Shown here: in pieces, positions 8,177 through 17,192 of the stretch
Layout: each line of letters begins with the position of its first letter
How positions within the stretch are numbered: the stretch's first letter is position 1
NCBI RefSeq assembly: GCF_900107855.1
Contig: NZ_FNRJ01000004.1
Location: forward strand, 186,001-250,000
Direction of reading: 5' to 3'
DNA: 64,000 bases
Origin: Marinobacterium iners DSM 11526
GTDB taxonomy: Bacteria > Pseudomonadota > Gammaproteobacteria > Pseudomonadales > Balneatricaceae
Translations under genes and position numbers: made by a program
Notes under the pieces: model-generated
Told to the model about the DNA's origin: nothing
What the model saw: only the letters and a program-made list of their open reading frames with translations
Databases searched by the model: none

Positions 8177-9615
8177 CAGAACAGGTCTCCCAACAGGTAT
8201 TCGATCGCCTGGTCAAGGCGGATATGGTGCTCGGGCCTCAAAGGGCCTGCAGGCAATGGACGTGGTGCAAAGTCGACAAAGCGGAAGCGGTCACTGTTCC
8301 AGTCTTCGGCGCGAGGCAGCTCAGTGGGCACTTCGCCGGGGAAAAGGGCAATTTCTTCGCCCGTGTCTTTTCGGTGACCGCGCAGACATGAGAGGTGTTG
8401 GCCATCCAATCGTGCCTGCGCAGCTTCAGTGGCACGCAGGGATGACAGGGCAAGGCATCGGGTTTCGACCTGTTCAAACCGGATCTCGCGCTGAGCGGCT
8501 TCAATCATCAGGCGCAGGAACTGGTCCAGGTTGTGGTGCTGATTGGCCGTAACATGGTCGGCCTTGGTGGCTGCGAACAGGACGCGGTTGATGCGCGGGC
8601 GAAACAGGCGTCGAAACAGGCTGTTGCGGCCATACTGAAAACTGTGCAGCAGGGTGGTCAGGGCCAGCTGCATGTCATTGAAACAGGATTCGCCGCTGTT
8701 GAGTGTTTTCAGGCAGTCCACCAGTACGATCTGACGATCAAAGTGTCGAAAGTGGTTCCGGTAGAAAGGACGGACGACCTGTTCACAGTAATCGTTGTAG
8801 GCCTGTTGCAGTTGTGTAAACAGGCTGTTTGTATCCGCGTTTTCGGGTGCTTCGGGCCAGTTCTGGATAATCGGAAACAGGTCAAGCAATGGACTGCCTG
8901 CCAGTTCAGCCGGCATGAGCAGACGCCCGGGCTGAAGCAGGCTCAGGTTGTATGGGGGCTCACGCAGTTGCTGCAACAGGGATCGGTAGCGTTCAGTCAG
9001 TTGCTGCCGCAGGCCCTCCGGAGCGGGAGCCAGCCAGTCGATCCCGCTCTGCTGAGCGATCCAGTCAGCAGCCACTTCTGTGCGTGGAGTCGAGGCAAAC
9101 AGGGCCTGCTGCTGTTTGCACCACTGCTCGAAACTGAGTGTCAGCATAGGCAGATCGAGCAGCCATTCGCCGGGGTAATCGATCAAGTCCAGATACAGTG
9201 TGGAGTGCTCGCCCAATGCGCGCCCCAGCCCTGGTTTGCGGCGATAACGCAGTGCCAGCCGGATCTCCGACAGTGCTTCGGTCGAATTCGGCCAATGCGG
9301 TGGAGAGGCCTGAAGCCCCGCCAGGCACTGTTGCAGCGGAAATGGGCTGGGGGATTCCGTGCTCAAGTCACGGGTAGCGACAATTCTGCCTTCGGAAGCC
9401 GCAGCAAAAAACGGCAGTGAGCGCCCCTGCTCACTTTGCAGCAGGTGGCGAGCCAAGGCGCTTATGAAGACGGTTTTGCCGCTGCGGCTCAATCCCGTGA
9501 CGGCCAGGCGGACACGTTGTTCCATGCCGCGCTCGACGCTCATCTTCAGCTGTTCGGGCCAGTCAGTCAGACCGCTCTGTCGGATCAGGCCACCCAGTTT
9601 GTTCGGTATGCTCAT
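8176..9615 (-). CDS. ycjX: YcjX-like P-loop protein (DUF463)
   Basis: A cytoplasmic GTPase-like protein of 479 residues, the usual length for the family. A Walker A motif GLSRSGKT lies near residue 41-48, followed by YLDLIDYPGEWLLDLPML, typical of YcjX. The region VDCLKTLNSGESCFNDMQLAL and the RINRVLFAATKADHV segment (G4-like, TKAD) support nucleotide binding. It is cotranscribed with ycjF, which overlaps its stop codon. In E. coli it is a sigma-54/PspF-controlled member of the Psp regulon; no sigma-54 promoter was found upstream of 9615 here. Confidence 0.92.
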   Translation of the reverse strand: MSIPNKLGGLIRQSGLTDWPEQLKMSVERGMEQRVRLAVTGLSRSGKTVFISALARHLLQSEQGRSLPFFAAASEGRIVATRDLSTESPSPFPLQQCLAGLQASPPHWPNSTEALSEIRLALRYRRKPGLGRALGEHSTLYLDLIDYPGEWLLDLPMLTLSFEQWCKQQQALFASTPRTEVAADWIAQQSGIDWLAPAPEGLRQQLTERYRSLLQQLREPPYNLSLLQPGRLLMPAELAGSPLLDLFPIIQNWPEAPENADTNSLFTQLQQAYNDYCEQVVRPFYRNHFRHFDRQIVLVDCLKTLNSGESCFNDMQLALTTLLHSFQYGRNSLFRRLFRPRINRVLFAATKADHVTANQHHNLDQFLRLMIEAAQREIRFEQVETRCLALSSLRATEAAQARLDGQHLSCLRGHRKDTGEEIALFPGEVPTELPRAEDWNSDRFRFVDFAPRPLPAGPLRPEHHIRLDQAIEYLLGDLF

Positions 9616-9753
9616 GCATGGCTCCGTTTGAGGTATCGGATTATTCTGTCATCCCTCAGCTGAAGTGTGGATGAAAAACTCCATTTCCGGTTAGATCCTG
9701 ACATCATTTCTGCGAGTTGACAGAAATCCTGTTGCTGCGGGCTGAAACTGAAC

Positions 9754-9780
9754 AAAAAAAAGGGAGCCGCAATGGCTCCC
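9754..9780 (-). terminator. Rho-independent terminator of the AGCS symporter gene
   Basis: The 7-bp perfect stem GGGAGCC/GGCTCCC with a five-base loop at 9762-9780 is followed on the minus strand by eight T residues (9754-9761). It lies 19 bases beyond the symporter stop codon. Confidence 0.9.
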
Positions 9781-9799
9781 GTTTTCGTTCAGAGCTGGA

Positions 9800-11149
9800 T
9801 CAGTTGCGGTTGAAGTACTCTCGTGTCAACTTGAACACCACCGGGCTCAGAAGAGCCAGTGCAACCAGGTTGGGGATCGCCATCATGGCGTTAAGGGTAT
9901 CGGCAACCAGCCAGACGAAGTCCAGGCTCAGTGTTGCGCCCAGTGGAATCGCTAGAATCCAGAGGATGCGGTAGGGGGTGATCGCCTTGATGCCGAACAG
10001 AAACTCTACGCAGCGCTCACCGTAGAATGACCAGCCGATAATGGTGGTAAAGGCGAAGATGGCCAACGCAATGGCGACCAGGTAGTTACCCATGCCGGGC
10101 AGGGCTGTTGCAAATGCTTGGCTGGTCAGGGCTGCACCGGATTCGCCGCCGGTCCAGGCGCCGGAGCTGACGATCACCAGACCGGTGATGGTGCAGATCA
10201 CCAGCGTGTCGAGGAAGGTGCCCAACATGGCGATCATGCCCTGGCGCACCGGGTCGTTGGTCTGGGCAGCTGCGTGTGCAATGGGGGCTGAGCCCAGGCC
10301 TGCTTCATTGGAGAACACGCCTCGGGCGACACCAAAGCGGATGGCGGCCCATACGGCTGCCCCGGCAAAACCGCCCTGCGCGGCAACAGGGGAAAAGGCG
10401 TGGGTGAAGATCAGATCCAGTGCCTGTGGCAGAAGGTGGGCATTGATTGCCAGTACGATCAATCCGGCGATCAGATAGGAGAGTGCCATGAAAGGTACCA
10501 GTGCTCCGGCTACATGGCCGATACGCTTGATACCACCCAATATAACGGCACCCACCAGAATCATCATCACCAGTCCGCTGATCCAGGTGGGAATGCTGAA
10601 GTTGGCATGCAGTACATCGGCGACCGAGTTGGACTGCACGGTATTGCCGATACCGAAACCTGCAGCGGCGCCAAAAATGGCAAAGGCTACGCCCATCCAT
10701 GCCCATTTTTTGCCCAGGCCATTCTTGATGTAATACATGGGGCCGCCGACATGCTGGCCCTTTTCATCGGTTTCACGGTACTTGACCGCCAGAACTGCCT
10801 CGGAATACTTGGTTGCCATGCCGATCAGGGCTGTTATCCACATCCAAAACAGGGCGCCTGGTCCGCCCAGAAAGATTGCCGTGGCAACCCCGGCGATGTT
10901 ACCAGTGCCCACTGTGGCGGACATGGCGGTCATCAGTGCCTGAAAGGGTGGAATTTCGCCTTCCTTTTCGTCACCGGCGTTGGCAGTCCGCCCGCCCCAG
11001 AGCAGCCGGAAACCGGTGCCGATCCTGAGGATAGGCATCAGTTTCAAGCCGATTGAAAGAAACAGGCCTACCCCGAGGATAAGCACCAGCATCATGGGGC
11101 CCCAGACGACCCCGTTAATTGCCGAAATAAACGATTCGATTGCAGCCAT
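9800..11149 (-). CDS. Alanine/glycine:cation symporter, AGCS family
   Basis: Inner-membrane secondary transporter of 449 residues with about ten to eleven hydrophobic helices, taking up alanine or glycine with Na+ or H+. Recognisable family blocks are ATVGTGNIAGVATAIFLGGPGALFWMWITALIGMATKY, VGGPMYYIKNGLG and RGVFSNEAGLGSAPIAHAAAQT. The ATG at 11149 is preceded by GGAGACATC. It ends in a strong terminator. The lrp gene lies upstream on the same strand, 496 bases away; Lrp controls amino-acid transport in other bacteria, so regulation by it is plausible but not shown. No glycine riboswitch was seen in the leader. Confidence 0.93.
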   Translation of the reverse strand: MAAIESFISAINGVVWGPMMLVLILGVGLFLSIGLKLMPILRIGTGFRLLWGGRTANAGDEKEGEIPPFQALMTAMSATVGTGNIAGVATAIFLGGPGALFWMWITALIGMATKYSEAVLAVKYRETDEKGQHVGGPMYYIKNGLGKKWAWMGVAFAIFGAAAGFGIGNTVQSNSVADVLHANFSIPTWISGLVMMILVGAVILGGIKRIGHVAGALVPFMALSYLIAGLIVLAINAHLLPQALDLIFTHAFSPVAAQGGFAGAAVWAAIRFGVARGVFSNEAGLGSAPIAHAAAQTNDPVRQGMIAMLGTFLDTLVICTITGLVIVSSGAWTGGESGAALTSQAFATALPGMGNYLVAIALAIFAFTTIIGWSFYGERCVEFLFGIKAITPYRILWILAIPLGATLSLDFVWLVADTLNAMMAIPNLVALALLSPVVFKLTREYFNRN

Positions 11150-11645
11150 CGTAAGATGTCTCCGTGTTGTAAACCTGAGGTGGTCGGGACCGACTTCAAG
11201 GTTTGAGTCCTGAATTCACTGCCGAGCCATATTGCATTGTTTCGGGCCATGAAAGTACCCAAAGCTATAGCAGATCCCATGCCACTTAAGGTGAAGGCTG
11301 GGTCAAGTCAGGCATTTTTCGTATTGTTTTGTGAGAAAAAACTGTTTTCTGTTACTAAAACAGAAATACTTTCTGATTCAAAAGGAGGTTGTCCATTCAC
11401 ATCTCGGCTGCAGCAACAATGTGTGCGCTACAGTTGTGCCCAGTGCACTGTAAAGGTTCAGGCGATGACGATATGAACGGTCATTCAGGCATGGAGGGTG
11501 AGGGCCGGCATCAAGCCGATAGAGTCGGGTCATGTTGCGCTCCGATGGTATTGTTATTGTTGGATGCGTTTCATGGAATATATTAGAGCCTTTTTGAAGC
11601 TCAACAAGGTTTTTTATTCTGTATTACCCGCTGATGACAGAGTAA
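11150..11645. other. 496-bp gene-free spacer between lrp and the AGCS gene
   Basis: No convincing gene was seen. The right half is AT-rich, as expected for an Lrp-controlled region. At 11383-11388 there is a consensus AGGAGG Shine-Dalgarno on the plus strand, but the only frames behind it are a TTG start directly abutting it or a rare ATT start, giving a 65-residue ORF or shorter of unremarkable composition. No riboswitch or ncRNA fold was recognised. Confidence 0.5.
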
Positions 11646-12137
11646 TTAACTGCCTATATCAACCGGAAGCTGTGTCTGCTCTTTCACTTCCTCCATCACG
11701 ATATAGGATTTGGAGTTTTTTACGCCGGGCAGGGTCAACAGCATGTCACCCAGCAACTCGCGGTACTGTGACATGTCATGCAGACGTGCCTTGAGCAGGT
11801 AGTCGGCATCGCCGGATACCAGGTGACACTCCAGGATATAGGGCAACGTACTGACCGCCCGGTTGAAGCGCTCAAATGCATCAGGTGACTGGTAGGAAAG
11901 GGCAATCTCGACAAATACCAGCAGATTGTAGTTAAGCATTTGTGGATTGACGCTGGCGTGGTAACCCGTAATGAAACCGTCCCGCTCGAGCCGTTTGACA
12001 CGTTCCATGCAGGGCGTTGTGGACAGTCCAACCCGGTCCGCAAGCTCGGTGTATGAAATGCGCCCCTCTTGCTGCAATATCGTCAGGATATTGCGGTCGA
12101 TTCGGTCAATCTTCTTGACCTTCTGTTGTTGTGCCAT
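11646..12137 (-). CDS. lrp: Leucine-responsive regulatory protein
   Basis: Global feast/famine regulator of 163 residues, one shorter than E. coli Lrp. The N-terminal helix-turn-helix (DRIDRNILTILQQEGRISYTELADRVGLSTTPCMERVKRLERDGFI, about residues 10-55) and the C-terminal RAM effector domain (LVFVEIAL, ECHLVSGDADYLLKARLHDMSQYRELLG, LPGVKNSKSYIVMEEVK) track the E. coli protein closely, including the ECHLVSGD effector-site block. It binds DNA as octamers or hexadecamers and responds to leucine in the family. The start ATG at 12137 fits the usual length. It sits alone, upstream of an amino-acid symporter. Confidence 0.93.
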   Translation of the reverse strand: MAQQQKVKKIDRIDRNILTILQQEGRISYTELADRVGLSTTPCMERVKRLERDGFITGYHASVNPQMLNYNLLVFVEIALSYQSPDAFERFNRAVSTLPYILECHLVSGDADYLLKARLHDMSQYRELLGDMLLTLPGVKNSKSYIVMEEVKEQTQLPVDIGS

Positions 12138-12322
12138 TGCCTGGTGATTCCATCTGTAAATTGATTAATGAGTATAGTTTTAACCTGATTCAGGCATGGT
12201 GCAACGTATAAATGGCTGTCATCTACCCCAGCCAAGCCTCATTGGCAGTGGGGCGTTGAACAGTAAAGCGTGGTAATATCGGCAGCCATACATGAATGAA
12301 CCGACCGGATGAATGAGGCAGC

Positions 12323-14200
12323 ATGAGCTATCAGGTTCTGGCACGAAAATGGCGCCCCAGACGTTTCAAGGAAATGGTTGGCCAGGAACATGTTCTGAAA
12401 GCGCTGGTCAATGCGCTGGATGATGACCGGCTACACCATGCCTACCTGTTTACCGGTACTCGTGGGGTGGGTAAAACCTCCATCGCGCGCCTGTTTGCCA
12501 AATCGCTCAACTGCGAACAGGGCATCTCCTCCGAACCTTGCGGCCAATGCAGTGCTTGTGTCGAGATTGCCGAGGGGCGGTTCGTTGATCTGATTGAGGT
12601 GGATGCGGCCTCCCGCACCAAAGTTGAAGATACGCGCGAACTGCTAGAAAACGTGCAGTACTCACCAACACATGGTCGGTTCAAGGTGTACTTGATCGAC
12701 GAGGTGCACATGCTGTCCAACAGCTCGTTCAATGCGCTGTTGAAAACGCTGGAAGAGCCGCCGCCGCATGTGAAGTTTCTGCTGGCGACTACTGATCCAC
12801 AAAAGCTGCCGATGACGGTGCTGTCGCGTTGCCTCCAGTTCAATCTTAAAAACCTCACTGCCGAGCGTATTCAAAACCACCTTGATTTTGTGCTGGGAGA
12901 AGAGGGCATTGAGTCTGAAAGTGCAGCGCTCTGGCTGCTGGCGCGTTCGGCTGATGGTTCCATGCGTGATGCACTCAGCCTGACTGATCAGGCGATTGCC
13001 TTTGGTGCCGGCAGCGTGCGCGAAGCAGATGTGCGCACCATGCTGGGTACCATTGACCAGCGTCTGGTGTACCGGATGCTTGAGCAGATTGCGCGGCAGC
13101 AGCCGGCACAGGTGCTGGAGGCAGTACGTGAACTGTCGGAATTTTCGCCTGATTACCTGACGGTGCTGGGAGATATGGTCAGTCTGCTGCATCGCATTGC
13201 ACTGGCGCAGGTAATGCCGGCCGCGGTGGATAATAGCCTGGGTGATCGTGAGCAGGTACTGGAACTGGCACGCCTGCTGCGCCCGGAAGAGGTTCAGCTG
13301 TATTATCAGGTTGCTCTGATGGGGCGCAAGGATATGCCTTTGGTACCTGAGCCACGAGAAGGGCTCGAAATGACGCTGCTGCGTATGCTGGCGTTCCGAC
13401 CGGCCGGCAGCGAGCCGCTGCAGGGGCTCAGCCCGGCTGAGGCGAAGGAGGCTGATCCTGTGTCGGAATCTGCCGCTGCAGCTGCAGCTGCAGCTGCGCC
13501 TGTAGCCACCGAACCTGTTGCGCCGATGGCCGCTGCTGAGCCCAGCCAACAGTCGAACGCGCAGGCACCCGCTGAGCCGCCGTCTGCACCGATGCCAGAG
13601 GACATTCCTCCTTGGGATGACCTGCCACCGGATCTGGCCGAGAACTCGCCAAAAAAGTCTGACCCGGCTGAGGTGGATGCCCGGCCGGAGTCTGCCTCGA
13701 TAAGTACCGCACAAGCGGAACCGATGGCTCCGGTGCGGACTCCAACTCCAGAGCCACCGACTCCGATGCCTGAGGCCTTGCCCGTGCTGGCTGCCTCTGG
13801 TCCCGTAGCAGGCAATGGTGACTGGTGTGATCTGCTGCCGCAGCTGGGACTTAGTGGCATGGTGGAAAGCCTGGCGCGTAATCTGTCGCTGGAGTTGGGC
13901 GACGCCAGTCGCATGTTGTTCCACTACACGCCCGAGCAGGATGCACTGCTTAACGAGGATCGCCGAGAGCGTATCCGAACCGCGATCAGAGCGGTTCGGG
14001 GTGAACAGGTTCAGATTGAGTTTACGCAGGCGGTGCAAACAGTCGAAACCCCGGCTCAGCGTATCGAGCGCCTGCGTGCCGAACGTCAGGCAGAAGCGGT
14101 GCAGGCAATTGAAGCCGACCCGTTGGTACAAACATTGATCGAACAATTTGGCGCGCGGATCGAAACCGAGTCGGTCCGCCCGTTGGACCCGGAACACTGA
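12323..14200 (+). CDS. dnaX: DNA polymerase III subunits tau and gamma
   Basis: Clamp-loader ATPase of 625 residues (E. coli tau has 643). Walker A GTRGVGKT is at 45-52, zinc ligands Cys64, Cys73, Cys76 and Cys79 follow, then the DEVHMLS Walker B region near 126 and the sensor region ATTDPQKLP. A low-complexity Ala/Pro linker at about 370-490 leads to the C-terminal tau domain. The linker holds an A AAA AAG slippery heptamer; a -1 shift there gives a TGA one codon later and a predicted 446-residue gamma form. A head-to-tail GCTGCA repeat codes for part of the Ala tract. The gene starts the run dnaX-ybaB-recR-rnd-ycgL-ycgN. Confidence 0.97.
   Translation: MSYQVLARKWRPRRFKEMVGQEHVLKALVNALDDDRLHHAYLFTGTRGVGKTSIARLFAKSLNCEQGISSEPCGQCSACVEIAEGRFVDLIEVDAASRTKVEDTRELLENVQYSPTHGRFKVYLIDEVHMLSNSSFNALLKTLEEPPPHVKFLLATTDPQKLPMTVLSRCLQFNLKNLTAERIQNHLDFVLGEEGIESESAALWLLARSADGSMRDALSLTDQAIAFGAGSVREADVRTMLGTIDQRLVYRMLEQIARQQPAQVLEAVRELSEFSPDYLTVLGDMVSLLHRIALAQVMPAAVDNSLGDREQVLELARLLRPEEVQLYYQVALMGRKDMPLVPEPREGLEMTLLRMLAFRPAGSEPLQGLSPAEAKEADPVSESAAAAAAAAAPVATEPVAPMAAAEPSQQSNAQAPAEPPSAPMPEDIPPWDDLPPDLAENSPKKSDPAEVDARPESASISTAQAEPMAPVRTPTPEPPTPMPEALPVLAASGPVAGNGDWCDLLPQLGLSGMVESLARNLSLELGDASRMLFHYTPEQDALLNEDRRERIRTAIRAVRGEQVQIEFTQAVQTVETPAQRIERLRAERQAEAVQAIEADPLVQTLIEQFGARIETESVRPLDPEH
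13475..13497 (+). repeat. GCTGCA hexamer tract in the dnaX linker
   Basis: Three complete GCTGCA units plus GCTGC encode an alanine run in the unstructured tau linker. The unit is a multiple of three, so length changes would alter the linker without breaking the frame. Confidence 0.8.
13651..13662 (+). promoter_or_regulatory. Programmed -1 frameshift site in dnaX
   Basis: The heptamer A AAA AAG (13651-13657) sits in the zero frame as CCA AAA AAG, with Lys codon AAG ending codon 445. After a one-base slip, reading resumes GTC TGA (13657-13662), so gamma would end in Val at residue 446. Just downstream, CCGGC and GCCGG (from 13663) can pair into a stem with a loop of about 15 bases, like the E. 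coli stimulatory hairpin. No strong internal Shine-Dalgarno was seen upstream. Confidence 0.75.
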
Positions 14201-14221
14201 TATTAAAAGAGGAGTCTGAAC

Positions 14222-14548
14222 ATGATGAAAGGTGGCATGGGAAACCTGATGAAACAGGCCCAGAAAATGCAAGAAGACATGCAGAAGGCGCAGGAAGAAA
14301 TTGCACGCGCTGAGGTTCAGGGTGAGTCCGGTGCCGGTCTGGTCCGCATCACCATGAACGGTCGCCATGATGTGAAGGCGGTCCAGATTGATGAGAGTCT
14401 GATGGAAGAAGAGAAAGAGATTCTTGAAGACCTGATCGCCGCGGCCGTTAATGACGCCGTACGTAAGGTTGAACAGAATACTCAGGACAAGATGTCTAAA
14501 ATCACCAGTGGCATGGGTATGCCACCGGGCTTCAAAATGCCATTTTGA
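14222..14548 (+). CDS. ybaB: YbaB/EbfC nucleoid-associated protein
   Basis: Small DNA-binding protein of 108 residues. It has the family hallmarks: a Gly/Met-rich start ([20 protein letters not shown]), a long amphipathic helix, and the central [20 protein letters not shown] beta segment. It forms a tweezer-shaped dimer in other species and usually lies between dnaX and recR, as here. GGAG stands seven bases before the first ATG; a second ATG follows directly and could be used. The stop at 14546-14548 is two bases from the recR ATG. Confidence 0.97.
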   Translation: MMKGGMGNLMKQAQKMQEDMQKAQEEIARAEVQGESGAGLVRITMNGRHDVKAVQIDESLMEEEKEILEDLIAAAVNDAVRKVEQNTQDKMSKITSGMGMPPGFKMPF

Positions 14549-14550
14549 TC

Positions 14551-15165
14551 ATGAGCTTCAGTCCCTTACTGCAAAATCTGATAACGTCACTGCGCGCACT
14601 GCCCGGTGTTGGGCCAAAATCGGCACAGCGCATGGCACTGCATCTGCTTGAGCGTGATCGGGAGGGTGCGCGAACCTTATCTGAATCCCTTCTGCAGGCG
14701 GCTGAAAAGGTTGGTGAATGTCAACGTTGTCGCAACCTGTCCGAAGAGACGCTATGCCCTGTCTGCGAGGATGACAGCCGTGACCATCAGCTGATTTGCG
14801 TACTGGAGTCACCGGTGGACCTGATCGCTGTAGAGCAAACGGGTGGGTTCAACGGAGTGTATTTTGTCCTTAAGGGGCATCTGTCCCCCATTGACGGGGT
14901 TGGCCCGGAAGATCTGGGACTTGATCAGCTGTTTGAACGGGTAGAAAGCGGAGAGGTGCGTGAGCTGATACTGGCAACCAACCCCACGGTAGAAGGGGAG
15001 GCAACGGCTCACTACATTGCTGAACAGCTGCAGGACTTGAATGTGAATATCACCCGCATCGCCCATGGCGTCCCGGTCGGGGGCGAGCTTGAGTTCGTCG
15101 ACGGCGGTACGCTGGCCCATGCTTTCGCCGGGCGGCGCTCCCTGAAACGGAGTCAGGATGACTGA
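14551..15165 (+). CDS. recR: Recombination mediator RecR
   Basis: 204 residues. It works with RecF and RecO to load RecA on gapped DNA. Visible parts: N-terminal helix-hairpin-helix ([20 protein letters not shown]), a Cys4 zinc finger ([16 protein letters not shown], about 57-72), and the Toprim domain ([62 protein letters not shown]). I use ATG 14551, which matches the start of other RecR proteins; a TTG at 14545 lies inside ybaB. The rnd ATG lies within the last codons of recR. Confidence 0.97.
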   Translation: MSFSPLLQNLITSLRALPGVGPKSAQRMALHLLERDREGARTLSESLLQAAEKVGECQRCRNLSEETLCPVCEDDSRDHQLICVLESPVDLIAVEQTGGFNGVYFVLKGHLSPIDGVGPEDLGLDQLFERVESGEVRELILATNPTVEGEATAHYIAEQLQDLNVNITRIAHGVPVGGELEFVDGGTLAHAFAGRRSLKRSQDD

Positions 15166-16339
15166 ATTGATGCAGCGTTATGACTGGCATCGGCTGCAAC
15201 AGGCTGCGGCCAGCCCGATCTGGATTAACGATACCGCAACACTGATGCATTACTGCCAGCAGTGGCTGCAGTTGCCGTTGATCGCGCTTGATACCGAATT
15301 CATGCGTACCGAAACCTTCTATCCCATACCGGGCCTGATCCAGATAGCGGATGACCAGGGCTGTTATCTGATTGACCCGCTTCAGGTTGAGGACATGTCA
15401 CCGCTGGCAGAAGTGCTGTGTGCGCCAGATGTGCTCAAGGTTCTGCATGCCGGTAATGAGGATATGGAGCTGTTCCGCCACAGCTACGGCGTACTGCCGC
15501 AGCCGCTCTATGATACTCAGGTAGGTGCCGCCTTTGCGGGCTGGGGGTTCAGTATGGGCCTGCAGCGCTTGGTAGCGTATGCGCTTGAGGTTGAACTGGG
15601 CAAGGGCGAGACCACCTCCGATTGGCTGCAGCGTCCACTTACGGCTGAACAGGAACATTATGCGGCACTGGATGTGGCCTATTTGCCAGTTCTGGCTCTG
15701 ATGCAGCACGAGCAGCTTGAGGCGCGAGGGCGTCTGAGCTGGGTAATGGAAGAGTGCGAAAGCATTGGTGCAAGTGTAATGGCGGCTGATGAAGCAGACC
15801 CGCAAGCATACTTTCAGCGCTTCAGTCAGGTATGGCATCTGGATGATGTGCGACGTGCCTTGCTGCGTGATCTCAGTGCATGGCGGGAACAAACCTGCCG
15901 TGAGCGCGATATGTCTCGCAATCGTCTGCTGCGTAACGAAATGCTGCTGGAAATCGCTGAACGGATGCCTCAGAACGAGCAGCATCTGGATGCCATTATC
16001 AAGCGTGGTCGTATCATGCGTGAGTACGGACAGGCGATTATGGCAATAATCGCGGCCGCTCCTGAATCGGCCCGCCAAAACCCGCCGGCCGAGATCGATC
16101 GCCCGTTGCACTATGTCTGGAACAAACGGCTCAAGCAATTACGGTCAATTGGCCGTCAGGCGGCAGGCGCGAATGATCTCTTGCCTGAAATACTGTTGCG
16201 CAAGCGAGACCTTGATGCGCTCATACGCTCACGTGATGCAGAGGGGCATTATCACCTGCCACCCAGTCTTTCCGGCTGGCGCAAGCCACTGGTGGGCGAT
16301 GCCCTGTTGAATCGAATCGAACAGTTTGAAACGAGTTGA
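15158..16339 (+). CDS. rnd: Ribonuclease D
   Basis: 3'-5' exoribonuclease of 393 residues for tRNA 3'-end maturation. DEDD-family motifs: Exo I DTEFMR with Asp45 and Glu47, Exo [14 protein letters not shown], and Exo [16 protein letters not shown] (Asp plus Tyr, DEDDy type). Residues of about 215-295 hold the first HRDC domain ([30 protein letters not shown]), and a second HRDC-like part follows. The start overlaps the recR end by 8 bases, and the stop TGA overlaps the ycgL ATG, so translation is coupled along this operon. Confidence 0.95.
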   Translation: MTELMQRYDWHRLQQAAASPIWINDTATLMHYCQQWLQLPLIALDTEFMRTETFYPIPGLIQIADDQGCYLIDPLQVEDMSPLAEVLCAPDVLKVLHAGNEDMELFRHSYGVLPQPLYDTQVGAAFAGWGFSMGLQRLVAYALEVELGKGETTSDWLQRPLTAEQEHYAALDVAYLPVLALMQHEQLEARGRLSWVMEECESIGASVMAADEADPQAYFQRFSQVWHLDDVRRALLRDLSAWREQTCRERDMSRNRLLRNEMLLEIAERMPQNEQHLDAIIKRGRIMREYGQAIMAIIAAAPESARQNPPAEIDRPLHYVWNKRLKQLRSIGRQAAGANDLLPEILLRKRDLDALIRSRDAEGHYHLPPSLSGWRKPLVGDALLNRIEQFETS

Positions 16340-16632
16340 TGATGATAATTTTGAGTATCTTCAAGAGTCCGCGCAAGGATGAGATGTATCTTTACGTAGA
16401 CAAGCGCGAGCAGTTGGAGCGTGTCCCCGAGGCTTTGCTGGAGATGTTTGGTCAGCCCGTGCACGTTATGGATATGCCGATGACGCCAAACCGCAAGCTG
16501 GCACGGGTTGAAAGCACGGCAAAGCTTCTGGATGATCTGGACAGTCGAGGGTACTACCTGCAGATGCCGCCTCAGAAGGAGGAGTATATGCTGGATCTGT
16601 TCAAGAACCGGCCCGAGACCGGGGTGCGCTGA
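16339..16632 (+). CDS. ycgL: YcgL-domain protein
   Basis: 97 residues. Recognised by the family string [25 protein letters not shown] and by [13 protein letters not shown] near the C-terminus. The ATG shares a base with the rnd stop; a second ATG directly follows. The family is a small alpha/beta fold of unknown molecular role, conserved in gammaproteobacteria and commonly found next to rnd and ycgN, as here. It is two bases from ycgN, in an operon. Confidence 0.93.
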   Translation: MMIILSIFKSPRKDEMYLYVDKREQLERVPEALLEMFGQPVHVMDMPMTPNRKLARVESTAKLLDDLDSRGYYLQMPPQKEEYMLDLFKNRPETGVR

Positions 16633-16634
16633 GT

Positions 16635-17081
16635 ATGGCGCAGGAAGTGTTCTGGCGCCGCAAGGGCCTGAAGGAGATGACCCCTCAAGAGTGGGAGTCC
16701 CTTTGTGATGGGTGTGCGTTGTGCTGTCTGCATAAGGTGGAGGATGAGGATACTCGGGAGGTCTTTTACACCACCGTCGTATGTCATCTGTTGGATCTGA
16801 ACGACTGCCATTGCACAGAGTATGAAAAGCGCTGTCAGTTAGTGCCCAGCTGCATCAAGCTCAAGCCCGAGGATGTGGAGAGTTTTGACTGGCTGCCACC
16901 CAGTTGCAGTTATCGGCTGATTCATGAAGGCCAGGAGTTGCCGGACTGGCACCCGTTGCTGACGGGTGAGCGCAAGTCAGTGATTCATGCCAACTCATCG
17001 GTATTGAGCGTGTATGAAGTGCGTGATAATGAGATCAGTGATGATCAGCTGATCGACTTTGTACTGGATGAGGATTACTGA
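16635..17081 (+). CDS. ycgN: YcgN-family Cys-cluster protein (UPF0260)
   Basis: 148 residues, cytoplasmic, with the Cys cluster that defines the family: LCDGCALCCLHKVED, CHLLDLNDCHCTEYEKRC and LVPSCIKL, then the DWLPPSCSYRLIHEG block. The spaced cysteines suggest metal or Fe-S binding (inferred from the pattern). It ends the dnaX operon. No enzymatic function is established for the family. Confidence 0.94.
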   Translation: MAQEVFWRRKGLKEMTPQEWESLCDGCALCCLHKVEDEDTREVFYTTVVCHLLDLNDCHCTEYEKRCQLVPSCIKLKPEDVESFDWLPPSCSYRLIHEGQELPDWHPLLTGERKSVIHANSSVLSVYEVRDNEISDDQLIDFVLDEDY

Positions 17082-17141
17082 GACGCGGGGCTTGTGGCTC
17101 AGGGCAGTGATCCGAGCTGTTTGATCTGAAAAGATACAGAC

Positions 17142-17167
17142 AAAAAAAAGGGCGCCATGGGCGCCCC
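17142..17167 (-). terminator. Rho-independent terminator of rpsA
   Basis: The 7-bp stem GGGCGCC/GGCGCCC with an ATG loop (17150-17166) is followed on the minus strand by a run of T (17142-17149). It has no T tract on the plus strand, so it serves rpsA rather than ycgN. Confidence 0.9.
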
Positions 17168-17192
17168 TTAGTGTTGCAACTGAAGAGGAAAA

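Noticed and set aside
11150-11300. Glycine riboswitch ahead of the AGCS symporter
   Set aside because: The conserved aptamer words were not found in the leader.
12138-12322. 4.5S RNA gene (ffs) upstream of dnaX, as in some pseudomonads
   Set aside because: The spacer has no SRP-RNA-like apical loop or flanking helix.
12662-14368. A 568-codon open frame on the minus strand across dnaX
   Set aside because: It is the antisense shadow of the certain dnaX gene, with His/Arg/Leu-rich composition and no domain; not a gene.
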